Of a DNA stretch of 53,670 bases, positions 33,517 to 42,101 are shown one piece after another. Under the pieces are notes generated by a model. That model saw only the letters and a list, made by a program, of their open reading frames with translations, did no database searches and was not told where the DNA came from. Position numbers and translations under genes: made by a program. This DNA comes from Oscillospiraceae bacterium (GTDB lineage Bacteria; Bacillota; Clostridia; Oscillospirales; Oscillospiraceae), in contig WRMX01000001.1 in the NCBI GenBank assembly GCA_009776905.1, positions 1 to 53,670 on the forward strand, in the 5' to 3' direction. The stretch's first letter is position 1, and each line of letters opens with the position of its first letter.

Positions 33517-34524
33517 TCATGCGCGCTGCGGTGTATGCTTTTTTATGATCTGATCGCATGTGGCGGGCATGCCGAGGTATATGACGTTTCTGATGATATC
33601 GGCCCATGTGTTTTCGGGCAAAAGCTCGTATGCCAGGCAAACCAGATTGTTGGAATGAGTCAGCGTCGTCTCCATGCGTTTGAGGATATCGTCGGAAATG
33701 CTCGCGCCGCTCTGTGCAGCATCCGCCGCATACCGTGCCGCGACCGCGTTGTACCGCCCATGCTCCACATCGTCATAATAATCGTCAAATGCGTCGCTTA
33801 TGTATATCCACCTGCCAAGGTGGTACAAGAGCTCTTCGAACGGCCTATGTATCGCGTTTGGCGCGTCGGCGGGGGTTATGGACTTTAGTATCATGGCGAA
33901 CTTATCGGCAGCGCCGTCCATGGAGCGCCTGCCCTCCGTGGCATGTCTGCTCTCGGAGAAGCGTCCGCTCTCGGCAGCACCGTCCATGGAGCGTGTGCCG
34001 TCGGTGGAACGTTCGCCCTCTGTGGTGCTTGCGCCATCGGCAGCGCCGTCCATGGAACGGCTGCCCTCCGCCTCGTAATCCGCCAGTGCGGCCAGCTCCT
34101 CCTCCACCCTCCTGCTGAACACCGGGTGCAGACGTGCAGCCTTATTATACGCTCTGTATAGGGCAATCGCAAGCATTCTGTGCGGGAGAGCTCGGAAGAA
34201 AGGCTCATCGGAAATCGTGTCTTTCAATTTCCACCATGTGAGAATGACGCTGTATGCGGCGCAAGTTTCCAGCGACGAGCTGCAGACGCAGTAGCGTTTC
34301 TTTCGCAGAGGGCTTGCGATACACCTTGCCTGCTTTATGACAGGCTTCTCGTCGTCCCCCCAGAGGAGCATGGCAAGGAATACGAGATCATAGCTCAGAA
34401 TGAACCTTGACGCCAATCCATATCCTTTGCCGAGCGCGCGGCACAGGCCGCAGTAGCACGCCTTGAAGCGTTCCAGCTCGCGAACCTTCAGTTCTGCTTG
34501 CAATGGGCGAATATATCCGAACAT
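33517..34524 (-). CDS. DUF5685 family protein with repeat insertion
   Basis: A 335-residue protein matching the DUF5685 pattern, function unknown. The N-terminus is MFGYIRPLQAELKVRELERFKACYCGLC; C23, C25 and C28 together with C68 and C79-C81 (CVC) suggest a metal or iron-sulfur site. The C-terminal half is helical (YHLGRWIYISDAFDDYYDD). Residues about 151-207 are a low-complexity insertion with three copies of RSMDGAA and related TEG/STDG units. The insertion splits an otherwise ordinary helical region. It is paired with the downstream J-domain gene. Confidence 0.88.
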   Translation of the reverse strand: MFGYIRPLQAELKVRELERFKACYCGLCRALGKGYGLASRFILSYDLVFLAMLLWGDDEKPVIKQARCIASPLRKKRYCVCSSSLETCAAYSVILTWWKLKDTISDEPFFRALPHRMLAIALYRAYNKAARLHPVFSRRVEEELAALADYEAEGSRSMDGAADGASTTEGERSTDGTRSMDGAAESGRFSESRHATEGRRSMDGAADKFAMILKSITPADAPNAIHRPFEELLYHLGRWIYISDAFDDYYDDVEHGRYNAVAARYAADAAQSGASISDDILKRMETTLTHSNNLVCLAYELLPENTWADIIRNVIYLGMPATCDQIIKKHTPQRA

Positions 34525-34530
34525 TTCTCA

Positions 34531-34583
34531 TCCTTTATTATCGAACGAAGCGGGAGTCGCGGCGATAGTGCCTTAGCAACTTT
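34531..34583. repeat. dispersed intergenic repeat downstream of cdaR
   Basis: TTTATTATCGAACGAAGCG (shared with 16479) is followed by CGGCGATAGTGCCTTAGC, shared with the element at 7744-7777 on the opposite strand. This copy links the two halves into one roughly 50-bp dispersed element. Confidence 0.65.
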
Positions 34584-34600
34584 TTAGCCTTCTGTGCATA

Positions 34601-35905
34601 TTATGGATACTGCGAGTCGCTTGGCGGCGCTATATCTATATCTCGCTCCTCCGTGATGGAGACGGTGATGTTATAAGTGCCGACAGCGCCGACGTCGCCG
34701 TTGATCCCATCCACATACACCCTCGCCGACACGCGCTGGGTCCCGGGATTGATGTCATCCGGCAATGTCGCGACCACCCTGATGTTCGCCTCCGACAAAG
34801 CCTCCAAGTCCTCAGTCCTACCGCGGATCCTGACATCAAGGCTCTGCGTCCTAATCTCCGTTACATAGCCGTCAGGCTCGTTGAGGGTCTGGATGTTTGA
34901 AACGCTCAAATGCTTCATATCGAGGCCCAGTATCTCAACGACGACGACAGCCTCCGTCTCGCCGGAGATTCGCGTGAAATAATTGGGGATGACGATGGAA
35001 AAAGCCGGGAAAGTCCTCGCATAATCAAAGCTGTTGAGGTCGATGGTGCCAAGGTTGATGTTGTTGAAATCCCTGATGTCCTCGACGTTCCCCGCAATCG
35101 TTACCGTCGGCGGATCGACAGTATACCTCGTGTTTTGCGAAGTAGCGCCCGCGCCGTAATTGAACTCGGCAGTCAGAACGACTTCCTTCAGCATGCGAAT
35201 CGGAACGGAAACGTGTATGGTCTCATCGCTGGAAGTCAGCTGGCCCCGCAGCGCTTCCTCAAATTCCAAGCCGTTCTCGTCCAGCAGCACGAATGGAAGA
35301 TCGTCCGTATACGTCGAGGACAGGTTTTCGCGGGCGATGTTGACGCGAGCGACGCTGACCCTGGCGACCACGTCGGTCGGCCCGCTTACGGTGATGGTCT
35401 GTGGGCTGAACTCCGGAGGGTCTTGAATATAGTCCTCTGCGGCGCCACCCTTATAAGGCACGTCCACGGAGATGTGCCGGGTCTCCATCCTGTCGACATA
35501 AAGCGAAATCCTGCCGACGGAGCTGGAGATCAGCCCCGCCATATCGGCGGTGATGCCGTTGGGATATATGATCTCGTAGCCAAGCGTGGCGTTGCCGCGC
35601 GAAGTAATGCCCGCGAGGTCGATATTGACGGAAAGCGTCGTGTTGTTGAGCTTCGACGCGACGGAGCGCGAACACTCGAACTTGAGCTCGACCGTTTCGG
35701 GAGTCATCGACGCGATAAGGAATCCACGGTCGCTGAGCAGATCCACGTTCTGCCGGACGACTTGGACGTTCGACACCGTGATCTGCTGCAACTGGTTTTC
35801 ATTAATCTCCACATACATCCACAAAGCGATTGAAACAACTATCGAAAAGATGATGTAGAAGACCCTGCTGGAAAAAATCTTACGCAAACCGTCTCTAACC
35901 ATCAT
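34601..35905 (-). CDS. cdaR: CdaA regulatory protein CdaR (YbbR-domain protein)
   Basis: A 434-residue membrane-anchored protein with an N-terminal TM helix (residues about 10-28) followed by about four YbbR-type beta-rich repeats outside the membrane, for example the segments beginning VDVPYKGGAAEDY and VSVPIRMLKEVVLTAEFNYG. CdaR binds and modulates the diadenylate cyclase CdaA. Its ATG overlaps the cdaA stop by 4 bp (ATGA), so they are translationally coupled. glmM, the usual third gene, is absent downstream. Confidence 0.92.
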   Translation of the reverse strand: MMVRDGLRKIFSSRVFYIIFSIVVSIALWMYVEINENQLQQITVSNVQVVRQNVDLLSDRGFLIASMTPETVELKFECSRSVASKLNNTTLSVNIDLAGITSRGNATLGYEIIYPNGITADMAGLISSSVGRISLYVDRMETRHISVDVPYKGGAAEDYIQDPPEFSPQTITVSGPTDVVARVSVARVNIARENLSSTYTDDLPFVLLDENGLEFEEALRGQLTSSDETIHVSVPIRMLKEVVLTAEFNYGAGATSQNTRYTVDPPTVTIAGNVEDIRDFNNINLGTIDLNSFDYARTFPAFSIVIPNYFTRISGETEAVVVVEILGLDMKHLSVSNIQTLNEPDGYVTEIRTQSLDVRIRGRTEDLEALSEANIRVVATLPDDINPGTQRVSARVYVDGINGDVGAVGTYNITVSITEERDIDIAPPSDSQYP

Positions 35906-36750
35906 GTGCCCACTTTCATCTTTTTGGCCCGCTTCGACCTGCCGCCGGGCATGAACTCGCCAATAAGGAGCTTCTCGAAAATATCGGGGTCTAAGCTGCG
36001 CTTGAGCATGCCGTCCACGGCGACGGAGATTGTGCCCGTCTGCTCGGACACGATGACCGCCACAGCGTCCGACCGTTCGCTGATCCCAAGGCCGGCCCTA
36101 TGCCTCATGCCGAGGTCGCGGCTGAGGTTGAAATTATTGGTCATTGGCAGCATGCAGGAAGCGGCGAGCACGCGCCCGTCCCTCACTAGCAAGGCGCCGT
36201 CGTGAAGCGGCGAGTCCTTATAGAAAACGCTCTGGATAAGCTCGGAAGAAATGGTCGCATCCAGCCTCGTGCCCGTGACCGCGTAGTCGTTCAGGCCGAC
36301 CTCCCGCTCAAAAACGATGATGGCTCCGGTCCTGTTGTCCGCCATCGCGAGCGATGCCGAAATCACGCTCCGCAAGATGGCCTCGGCGTTCTCGAGCCTG
36401 ATGCGCTTCCTGAAGATGATGTTGAGCCTGCTGCTGCCGACCTGCTCGAAGAGCTTGCGCAGCTCCGGCTGGAACAGGACGATGAGCACCAAGAGGCCCA
36501 TCTGCAGCATCTGGTTCAGCAGATACGTGATCACCTTCATGTTCAAGAAGTTGGAGACCCAGGCGATTACGAGCAGGAATATGATGCCCTTTATGACGCT
36601 GCTGGCGCTAGTCTTGCGCATGAGGGTCAGTATTCTGTATATGAGATATGCGATGATAAGGACGTCGACGATGTCCCAAGGGCTGATCGTCCGGCCCAGC
36701 GACAGCATCAATGTCCATACATCGTTGAGTATCTCTTTGATTTTATCCAT
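35902..36750 (-). CDS. cdaA: diadenylate cyclase CdaA
   Basis: Membrane enzyme making c-di-AMP from two ATP, controlling potassium and wall homeostasis. It has 282 residues. Three N-terminal TM helices (about 22-100) precede the DAC domain with the signature HDGALLVRDGR (DGA motif) and RHRAGLGISERSDA (RHR motif), then VSEQTG. The basic C-terminal end is typical. A sigma-A promoter lies 130-160 bp upstream (36881-36909). It forms an operon with cdaR. Confidence 0.96.
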   Translation of the reverse strand: MDKIKEILNDVWTLMLSLGRTISPWDIVDVLIIAYLIYRILTLMRKTSASSVIKGIIFLLVIAWVSNFLNMKVITYLLNQMLQMGLLVLIVLFQPELRKLFEQVGSSRLNIIFRKRIRLENAEAILRSVISASLAMADNRTGAIIVFEREVGLNDYAVTGTRLDATISSELIQSVFYKDSPLHDGALLVRDGRVLAASCMLPMTNNFNLSRDLGMRHRAGLGISERSDAVAVIVSEQTGTISVAVDGMLKRSLDPDIFEKLLIGEFMPGGRSKRAKKMKVGT

Positions 36751-36770
36751 AAAAGTGTTTCCTTAACGTG

Positions 36771-36832
36771 AGGCGCCGCCTTCAGTAACGAGAAGCCCCG
36801 CCTTCTATAGCGTGAGGCGTCGCACCGCTACC
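36771..36832. repeat. imperfect direct repeat in the cdaA leader
   Basis: CGTGAGGCGCCGCC and CGTGAGGCGTCGCA are about 45 bp apart in the untranslated leader of cdaA. Each is followed or preceded by a GCC-CGCCTTC-like block. Possible structure or regulation is unproven. Confidence 0.4.
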
Positions 36833-36880
36833 CGAGGGCAGTTTTAAGCGCAGCACGCGATTTTTTGCTGCTGCGCCGCC

Positions 36881-36909
36881 ATTATACAATATCCAGACCG
36901 TTTTTACAA
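36881..36909 (-). promoter_or_regulatory. sigma-A-type promoter of cdaA-cdaR
   Basis: On the minus strand there is TTGTAA (36909-36904), a 17-bp spacer, and a perfect TATAAT (36886-36881). The start of transcription near 36874 would give a leader of about 125 nt before cdaA. Confidence 0.75.
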
Positions 36910-37001
36910 TTAAAAAAGTGTAAACAACCTACCCGGGATACGCAAGTGCGTGAACTGTAGTACTGTCTGATCGCTGCTGTCTGATCGCTGCTGTCAAATG
37001 G

Positions 37002-37030
37002 TTGACAAACGTATACTTTATGTGTACAAT
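37002..37030 (+). promoter_or_regulatory. sigma-A-type promoter of the antitoxin gene
   Basis: A perfect TTGACA (37002-37007), 17-bp spacer, TACAAT (37025-37030). The spacer contains GTATAC and GTGTAC as an imperfect inverted repeat, which would suit autoregulation by a ribbon-helix-helix antitoxin. The ribosome site GAGGTGGT follows at 37037. Confidence 0.8.
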
Positions 37031-37048
37031 GTGTGCGAGGTGGTAATT

Positions 37049-37336
37049 ATGAATGAAAATGTTAAATCTGCCCAAATGCATATTAGAGTAAACCCGGAAG
37101 TTAGAGATAGAGCCATGGAAGTTCTAAATGAGATCGGTATCACTGTTTCTGATTTAGTCACTATGTTGCTTAATCAAGTTGCTATTCAAAAAAGAGTTCC
37201 TTTTGATTTACTGACAGATAAGTATATTTGCGCCCATGGATACCTGCATGATTACTCGGACTTTGCGCCACCCAATGACGATGAATATCACGTGTTTGGT
37301 AGTTGGTCAGAGGCTAAGGAGTGGTTGAATGCTTAA
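37049..37336 (+). CDS. RelB/DinJ-family antitoxin
   Basis: A 95-residue ribbon-helix-helix antitoxin. The N-terminal AQMHIRVNPEVRDRAMEVLNEIGITVSDLVTMLLNQV is the DNA-binding RelB/DinJ signature, ending in the family PFDL. The C-terminal half, which normally neutralises the toxin, is acidic and aromatic. The start at 37049 follows GAGGTGGT; the open frame upstream runs through the promoter and is not used. Its stop overlaps the start of the toxin fragment by 8 bp. Composition is more AT-rich than the flanks. It appears to be an orphan because its toxin is truncated. Confidence 0.88.
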   Translation: MNENVKSAQMHIRVNPEVRDRAMEVLNEIGITVSDLVTMLLNQVAIQKRVPFDLLTDKYICAHGYLHDYSDFAPPNDDEYHVFGSWSEAKEWLNA

Positions 37337-37484
37337 TCCTGTTCCATCGACTCGATTCAAAAAGAACTATCAGGCAATGGTAAAGCGTGGCTACGATATG
37401 AGTCTGATTGATGAAGTCATTGACACGCTTTTGAAAGAAATGCCTATTCCCTCACCTGCAAGAGTGCCAATGGCGGCCTCCTGA
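37329..37484 (+). pseudogene. truncated YafQ/RelE-type toxin gene
   Basis: A frame of 51 codons beginning ATG within the end of the antitoxin gene. The first about 42 residues (MLNPVPSTRFKKNYQAMVKR, then GYDMSLIDEVIDTLL) match the N-terminal helices of YafQ-type mRNA interferases. The rest of a roughly 90-residue toxin, including the catalytic H/D/F-containing C-terminal sheet, is missing. The frame runs into the 3' end of the convergent permease gene and stops at 37482. The break is near 37440-37445, exactly at the permease stop, suggesting a rearrangement. It is very likely inactive. Confidence 0.85.
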
Positions 37485-40400
37485 CAATGACCGCAGCGCC
37501 GAATAGCGAGCCAATCAAAACTGCAGCAAGGTATTGGCAAGCGAAAGCAACGCATAAAAGCATGTTCGCAGACCATGGCAAAAAAGCAATCAAACACACG
37601 CAGACAGCCAAGCCCGCCAAGTTTACAACGATCTGCTCCGAGCACAGGAGCGTCAAAGCCAGCCTTTTTGTTGTGCCGAGTATCCGCATTATTGATGCAA
37701 TGATAGCATTTTGCGCCATTAAAAGCATGGAAAGGCCAAGCCCGATGATTATTGAAAGCGCAATGGCTATGGGATATGCAACATGAAGCAGGGACAGGGA
37801 CTGCTCCATAGAACCGACGACAGCTTGCAGCTCTTCGTCATATATGAAGAGTTCGAGCAGCACGCCCCAGCCGGGCAAATAAGACGGATTCTCCATTATG
37901 AGACGTAAATTGTTCTTGACTTCCAACAGATCCCTGTTGTATTGCGGATTAATGCAGAGGCTCATCGACAAATACCCTATATTATCGCCGACCACATACT
38001 CAAGCGCAGATACCGGCATGACAACAGCCTCGCGCAGCTCCTCCTGTCGGATGCACGAATTATGTAAACCGACGACCTCGACGGGGCATGCTGTCCATGG
38101 TCCGGTATATATGCCATCAAGGCTCGTGCGCGGCTGATTGATGTATATAAATGCCTGATTCCCAACCTCCAGGCCATACTCGTGCGCGGCGTTTTCGGAT
38201 ATTATGACGGGGATGGGCTTGCCTTCGTTGAAGACAAACAATGATTCGTCATAATTATCGGTATATGCTATTTGAATGTCGCTCGCCAGGTCGTTATCGG
38301 AGTAGAGCCCGACGCCAAGATTGTTTTGGACGAATTCGCGAAGATCGCTGACGCCCATAAGAACATCCAGGCTCTCTTCGTTATATACAATGCTCCTCGC
38401 ATGGTCATATCCCGCAATCTTCTCCCACTCTTTTGGAAAAGAACCGTCGGATTCCGATGGGAGAAGCAACCCCCATGAATACGCCGACTCATAATATATG
38501 CCCTGCGCATAACCGCTGTCCACAACCTCCCTCACCACCCTTGGGCGTATAAGGTCCCCTATGTTATGGAGCGGCGATGGCAGCCCTTGGTTTGTCGGAA
38601 TTAACTCAGCTTTCACTGTTGTGCTATTATACAGATGATCGATTTCATTATCAGAGCGCGTAATCGCGCTATCGATCCAACACAGCGCGGCAATGAAAAC
38701 CAATGCAGAAATAGCGCATAGCACCGTTTTTAATGCCGATCTCGTAATGCGCAGCAAAACAAAGCGCAACGCAAACCGTAAACGATTGCCAAACAATGCA
38801 TGCCTTGCATCGCCAATAGACGGTTTAGCAATGCCCGCTCGACGCTCGACCTCCGTCTCAGCAACGCGACGCTCGACCTCCGTCTCAGCAGCGCGGAGCA
38901 ACGATCCCGTTGCAGCTACTGCAGCTGCTCGGCGCGCGACTTCCACGCCCCTGTTATACAATAGCTCCATAACTGAACGGCGTGACAAGCCTCTGATGCA
39001 TAATGCCGCGACAATGGCGAAAAGCGCTATTATCAAAACCATGAACACAGGCAAAAGGTAAACACTTAACGATGTATCAAGAGAGAACCCGAAGGTCGTT
39101 GCAATTTCACCAAAAGGATTGAGCGTATTTGCGGAAATATCAGCAACAAAGCGCCATCCGACCGCGCAGCCAATTATAATGGACGGTGTGGCAAATGCCA
39201 CAAACGATAGTATTGTTTCAATGAATGTCTTTTTCCCGGAGCACCCCAATGCGCGCATGATCGCTATTTCCTTTTTTCTTTGCCTGATCAACAAAAATAC
39301 GATAATCAGCATTGCAGCTAACATTACAACAGCAAAAATGATTACGTTATTCTCCACTGCCCTAATAATAGGTTCTGCAGCTGCCCAAAAGCCCATCGCT
39401 CCGTTGTCAATAAGGGCGACATCATAGCCGTAATCCGCCAAAGCTTTTTTGTTTTCAGCAAGAAACTCTTCGCCGGACCTTGAGTCTTTCAGGACAAAGC
39501 TGTAACGGAACTGCGGCATGTACGCTTGTTCATCATGCCATCTGTTTTCGGCGGCGGGGTATTGGACCGATATATCTGCCGGCAGGCAGGCATCGGGAAC
39601 AAAGATATACGTGCTTGCAAGAGCGCCCAGCTCGTCCATGTAATACTCCGTGGTGTTTAGTATACGAAAACCAAAAATGCCTACGATGCTTACATCCAAA
39701 TCATAATATCGCGTGCCGGAAGGTGGGCTGTCGATGAGGTATTCCGTAAACATTCGACCGCCATTTGCTATTGTAATGGGCGCGGCTGCAACTTGATCCT
39801 GCGGGACACTTATGTTAAGACTGTCGCCAACGGACAGCCTCATGGTATCGGCAAAAAATTCATTGACCACAACGACCGGCCGTGCGTTGATTTGGTCGTC
39901 GTAATCGAGCCACCGTCCGTCGACCAAGCTGACCATTCGGCTTTCCGGCTGAGTCAGCGGCATCAGCGTCATATCCGATGTGCTGAGCAGCTGAATCGCT
40001 CCCATGCTCTGCCTCATCAGCTTCAACTCTCTGTCCAACCATTCAAACCCGGGCGATGAGGAATCAACAACCGTCCCCTCCGGCATATCAATGTACCATT
40101 TTGGGTCCTTGGTCAATTGAATTAAGCCTCTTTCAAAAGAATCCGACGACTCCAATGAAGTATCAGCGTTCAAAGGCAGCAATGTGCTATATTCTTTACC
40201 GTTCGCGAAGGTGCCTGTCAGATATCTCGCGAAGTAGCGATCGCCGACGTGCATCCCTGCGATCACCGTCGGAAGCCAGCTCGTATCCGAAGGCAAACCC
40301 GCGTAATCAAATGCTTTTCGATATTCGTCAATTTCCGCATCTGTGAGATAATACCTTATCTCGGCAACATCCCCCTCCCTCACAGACCGGTTGCACGTCT

Positions 40401-40875
40401 CTAATATGCTTTCGACATAAAATGACAACTCGATGAATGGGTTGATAGTAACATAGCTTTCTGCATTTATTTTAAGGCCAAGCAGATTGCCATAAAAAAA
40501 CGTGTCGGTATGATGGCGATATTGGAGTTTCGATTCCGGCGTGCCTATGTAACGATCAAGCCGCGAATTATTTAAGCCTTGAAGAATCCCCATGGCAGTC
40601 CTGCGATTGTCGGCGCGCTCCACATATTGGCTCTTTGATATGATATCCGCGCCTTGCGATATATCATCGAAAACGCTTCTGTTTTCTATATCTTGCAGAT
40701 AGCCTATCGACTTATAATAGCCGCCGATGCCGTCAATTTGCTGCGTTACGACAAAATACTCCGCCAAGCGCAGTATCATGGCCATTGAGGCCGCAACGAG
40801 CAGTAACATGGCCAAAGCTGTGCGTATGGGCTGTCTCAGCATTGACAGCAAGATAACATTCCTACGTGTGGTCAT
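37444..40875 (-). CDS. large FtsX-like ABC transporter permease
   Basis: An 1143-residue permease of the FtsX/MacB type. It has an N-terminal TM helix (about 15-36), a very large extracellular region (about 37-515), a three-helix FtsX core with the conserved KKEIAIMRALGCSGKKTF loop (about 515-650), a second TM/extracellular unit (about 710-1000), and a final three-helix FtsX core with IMRILGTTKRLALTLL. Residues about 660-690 contain a duplicated 9-residue unit AETEVERRV. AAAGGAGG precedes the ATG. No ATPase gene is adjacent, which is unusual for this family. The substrate is unknown. Less GC-rich than core genes; part of the accessory islet. Confidence 0.88.
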   Translation of the reverse strand: MTTRRNVILLSMLRQPIRTALAMLLLVAASMAMILRLAEYFVVTQQIDGIGGYYKSIGYLQDIENRSVFDDISQGADIISKSQYVERADNRRTAMGILQGLNNSRLDRYIGTPESKLQYRHHTDTFFYGNLLGLKINAESYVTINPFIELSFYVESILETCNRSVREGDVAEIRYYLTDAEIDEYRKAFDYAGLPSDTSWLPTVIAGMHVGDRYFARYLTGTFANGKEYSTLLPLNADTSLESSDSFERGLIQLTKDPKWYIDMPEGTVVDSSSPGFEWLDRELKLMRQSMGAIQLLSTSDMTLMPLTQPESRMVSLVDGRWLDYDDQINARPVVVVNEFFADTMRLSVGDSLNISVPQDQVAAAPITIANGGRMFTEYLIDSPPSGTRYYDLDVSIVGIFGFRILNTTEYYMDELGALASTYIFVPDACLPADISVQYPAAENRWHDEQAYMPQFRYSFVLKDSRSGEEFLAENKKALADYGYDVALIDNGAMGFWAAAEPIIRAVENNVIIFAVVMLAAMLIIVFLLIRQRKKEIAIMRALGCSGKKTFIETILSFVAFATPSIIIGCAVGWRFVADISANTLNPFGEIATTFGFSLDTSLSVYLLPVFMVLIIALFAIVAALCIRGLSRRSVMELLYNRGVEVARRAAAVAATGSLLRAAETEVERRVAETEVERRAGIAKPSIGDARHALFGNRLRFALRFVLLRITRSALKTVLCAISALVFIAALCWIDSAITRSDNEIDHLYNSTTVKAELIPTNQGLPSPLHNIGDLIRPRVVREVVDSGYAQGIYYESAYSWGLLLPSESDGSFPKEWEKIAGYDHARSIVYNEESLDVLMGVSDLREFVQNNLGVGLYSDNDLASDIQIAYTDNYDESLFVFNEGKPIPVIISENAAHEYGLEVGNQAFIYINQPRTSLDGIYTGPWTACPVEVVGLHNSCIRQEELREAVVMPVSALEYVVGDNIGYLSMSLCINPQYNRDLLEVKNNLRLIMENPSYLPGWGVLLELFIYDEELQAVVGSMEQSLSLLHVAYPIAIALSIIIGLGLSMLLMAQNAIIASIMRILGTTKRLALTLLCSEQIVVNLAGLAVCVCLIAFLPWSANMLLCVAFACQYLAAVLIGSLFGAAVIVRRPPLALLQVRE

Positions 40876-40938
40876 GATGGTTCCTCCTTTTAAGCCGGTT
40901 ATATTGCATGTGGTGCTTTCATGCGTGTCCGTCAGTCA

Positions 40939-41397
40939 CTATCTATTCAGTTTATGTACCTCGACTACGTCGGGCGGCAAACCAAATTTATCGACAAAAT
41001 GGACCATGAATAGATTCGACCCGAACGTATGATATTTGAACCACCCATCAAGCACTTGCCTGAAAACTTCCTTCCCGTAAAATTCCGCTATGAGCTTGCT
41101 GGGAACGCGCAAAGCATAAACAACATACTGCATGTACCACCCTAGGAAAAACCGTTCTTCTACGTGGTATCCATTGCCGGGTATTGGGGTATATTTATCA
41201 ACGTAGATTTCAAAATCGTTTTTCCATCTGTTCCAGTAGAATGCATTGATGTTGTCCATTGGGTCGGACTCAATACGTGCTTTTGTTTTCGACATGAATA
41301 GATTGAACCAATAGTCTATGAAGTCAATATCATCAGCCAGGCTCTCAGCCCAAGCCCCCATCTTAGACACGGTAATATCCGAATACTCAAACTTCAT
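40939..41397 (-). CDS. unknown protein coupled to the DUF3990 gene
   Basis: A 152-residue protein without a recognised family. It is rich in aromatic residues and predicted mixed helical, for example WFNLFMSKTKARIESDPMDN, FYWNRWKNDFEIYVDKYTP and ERFFLGWYMQYVVYALRVP. The ATG at 41397 lies inside the last codons of the DUF3990 gene, an 11-bp overlap with GAGGGCGGG as ribosome site, so the products are made together. Position and coupling suggest an immunity, antitoxin or cofactor role for the DUF3990 protein, but this is inference. Confidence 0.7.
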   Translation of the reverse strand: MKFEYSDITVSKMGAWAESLADDIDFIDYWFNLFMSKTKARIESDPMDNINAFYWNRWKNDFEIYVDKYTPIPGNGYHVEERFFLGWYMQYVVYALRVPSKLIAEFYGKEVFRQVLDGWFKYHTFGSNLFMVHFVDKFGLPPDVVEVHKLNR

Positions 41398-42028
41398 TAT
41401 ACCCGCCCTCATCTAAATACTCGTAAAAATATTTTTCGCCGTCTACGTGCTTTCGATATATTTCACGTACCCGATTATGCACATTTTGCATCCTTTTTCG
41501 GTTTCTTGAAATAGCGCGATCCAATTCCATTCCTCTGAGGGAGTAGCTGCCTTCCCACCTCAGGTATTTGGCGGATTCGCGAAGCGAGTACTGGTCCCCC
41601 AGTTCTGCCAGCTCTAAACACTCCAGTAAGCGTAAATCTCCAATTGTATCCCCCATAAAAGCATTGAAGGAAGGAACAAGACGGTCATTTGCGATTGTGC
41701 CGCAGACTATTGGGCTTTTCAGCGATGTCTTAAGAGCGTTCGTGCGATAACCGATAACAACTCTCAGCCAATCTCTTCCAGTTAGACGTAGAATGTCACT
41801 CTCCGGAGCCTTTAGTACATACTTGTTGATAATCGGTGTATCTTCATTTATTACCCATTCCTCAGCTATTGTTTTATGCTGAGTAACATAAAATCCCCGA
41901 CCAAAATCACAATCCGCTCGAGGGCCGGGGAACAGAATATCAGAGATATCCACAATCTTGCTACTGCCATGATACACGGGTATCTCTATTATTCTTTCAT
42001 CAGAGGTATCAGGCTCTTTTTTTTGCAA
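41387..42028 (-). CDS. DUF3990 family protein, possible ADP-ribosyltransferase-fold toxin
   Basis: A 213-residue protein whose N-terminal 100 residues match the DUF3990 pattern: VYHGSSKIVDISDI, then DFGRGFYVTQHKTIAEEWV and a tryptophan near the RLTGRDWLRVVIGYR segment. The YHG...GRGFYxT arrangement recalls ADP-ribosyltransferase-fold enzymes; that is inference from motif spacing. The C-terminal 80 residues are helical and charged. The start is TTG at 42028 preceded by a near-perfect AAGGAGGT at 9 nt. It overlaps the next gene by 11 bp and sits in an AT-richer islet next to a decayed toxin-antitoxin locus. Confidence 0.78.
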   Translation of the reverse strand: MQKKEPDTSDERIIEIPVYHGSSKIVDISDILFPGPRADCDFGRGFYVTQHKTIAEEWVINEDTPIINKYVLKAPESDILRLTGRDWLRVVIGYRTNALKTSLKSPIVCGTIANDRLVPSFNAFMGDTIGDLRLLECLELAELGDQYSLRESAKYLRWEGSYSLRGMELDRAISRNRKRMQNVHNRVREIYRKHVDGEKYFYEYLDEGGYNEV

Positions 42029-42101
42029 CTGTTGCTAACCTCCTTCCGCAATCGATGCGCCTGTCGTGCCTTAAACTAGCGGTATTGTGACATAACAGCC
42101 G

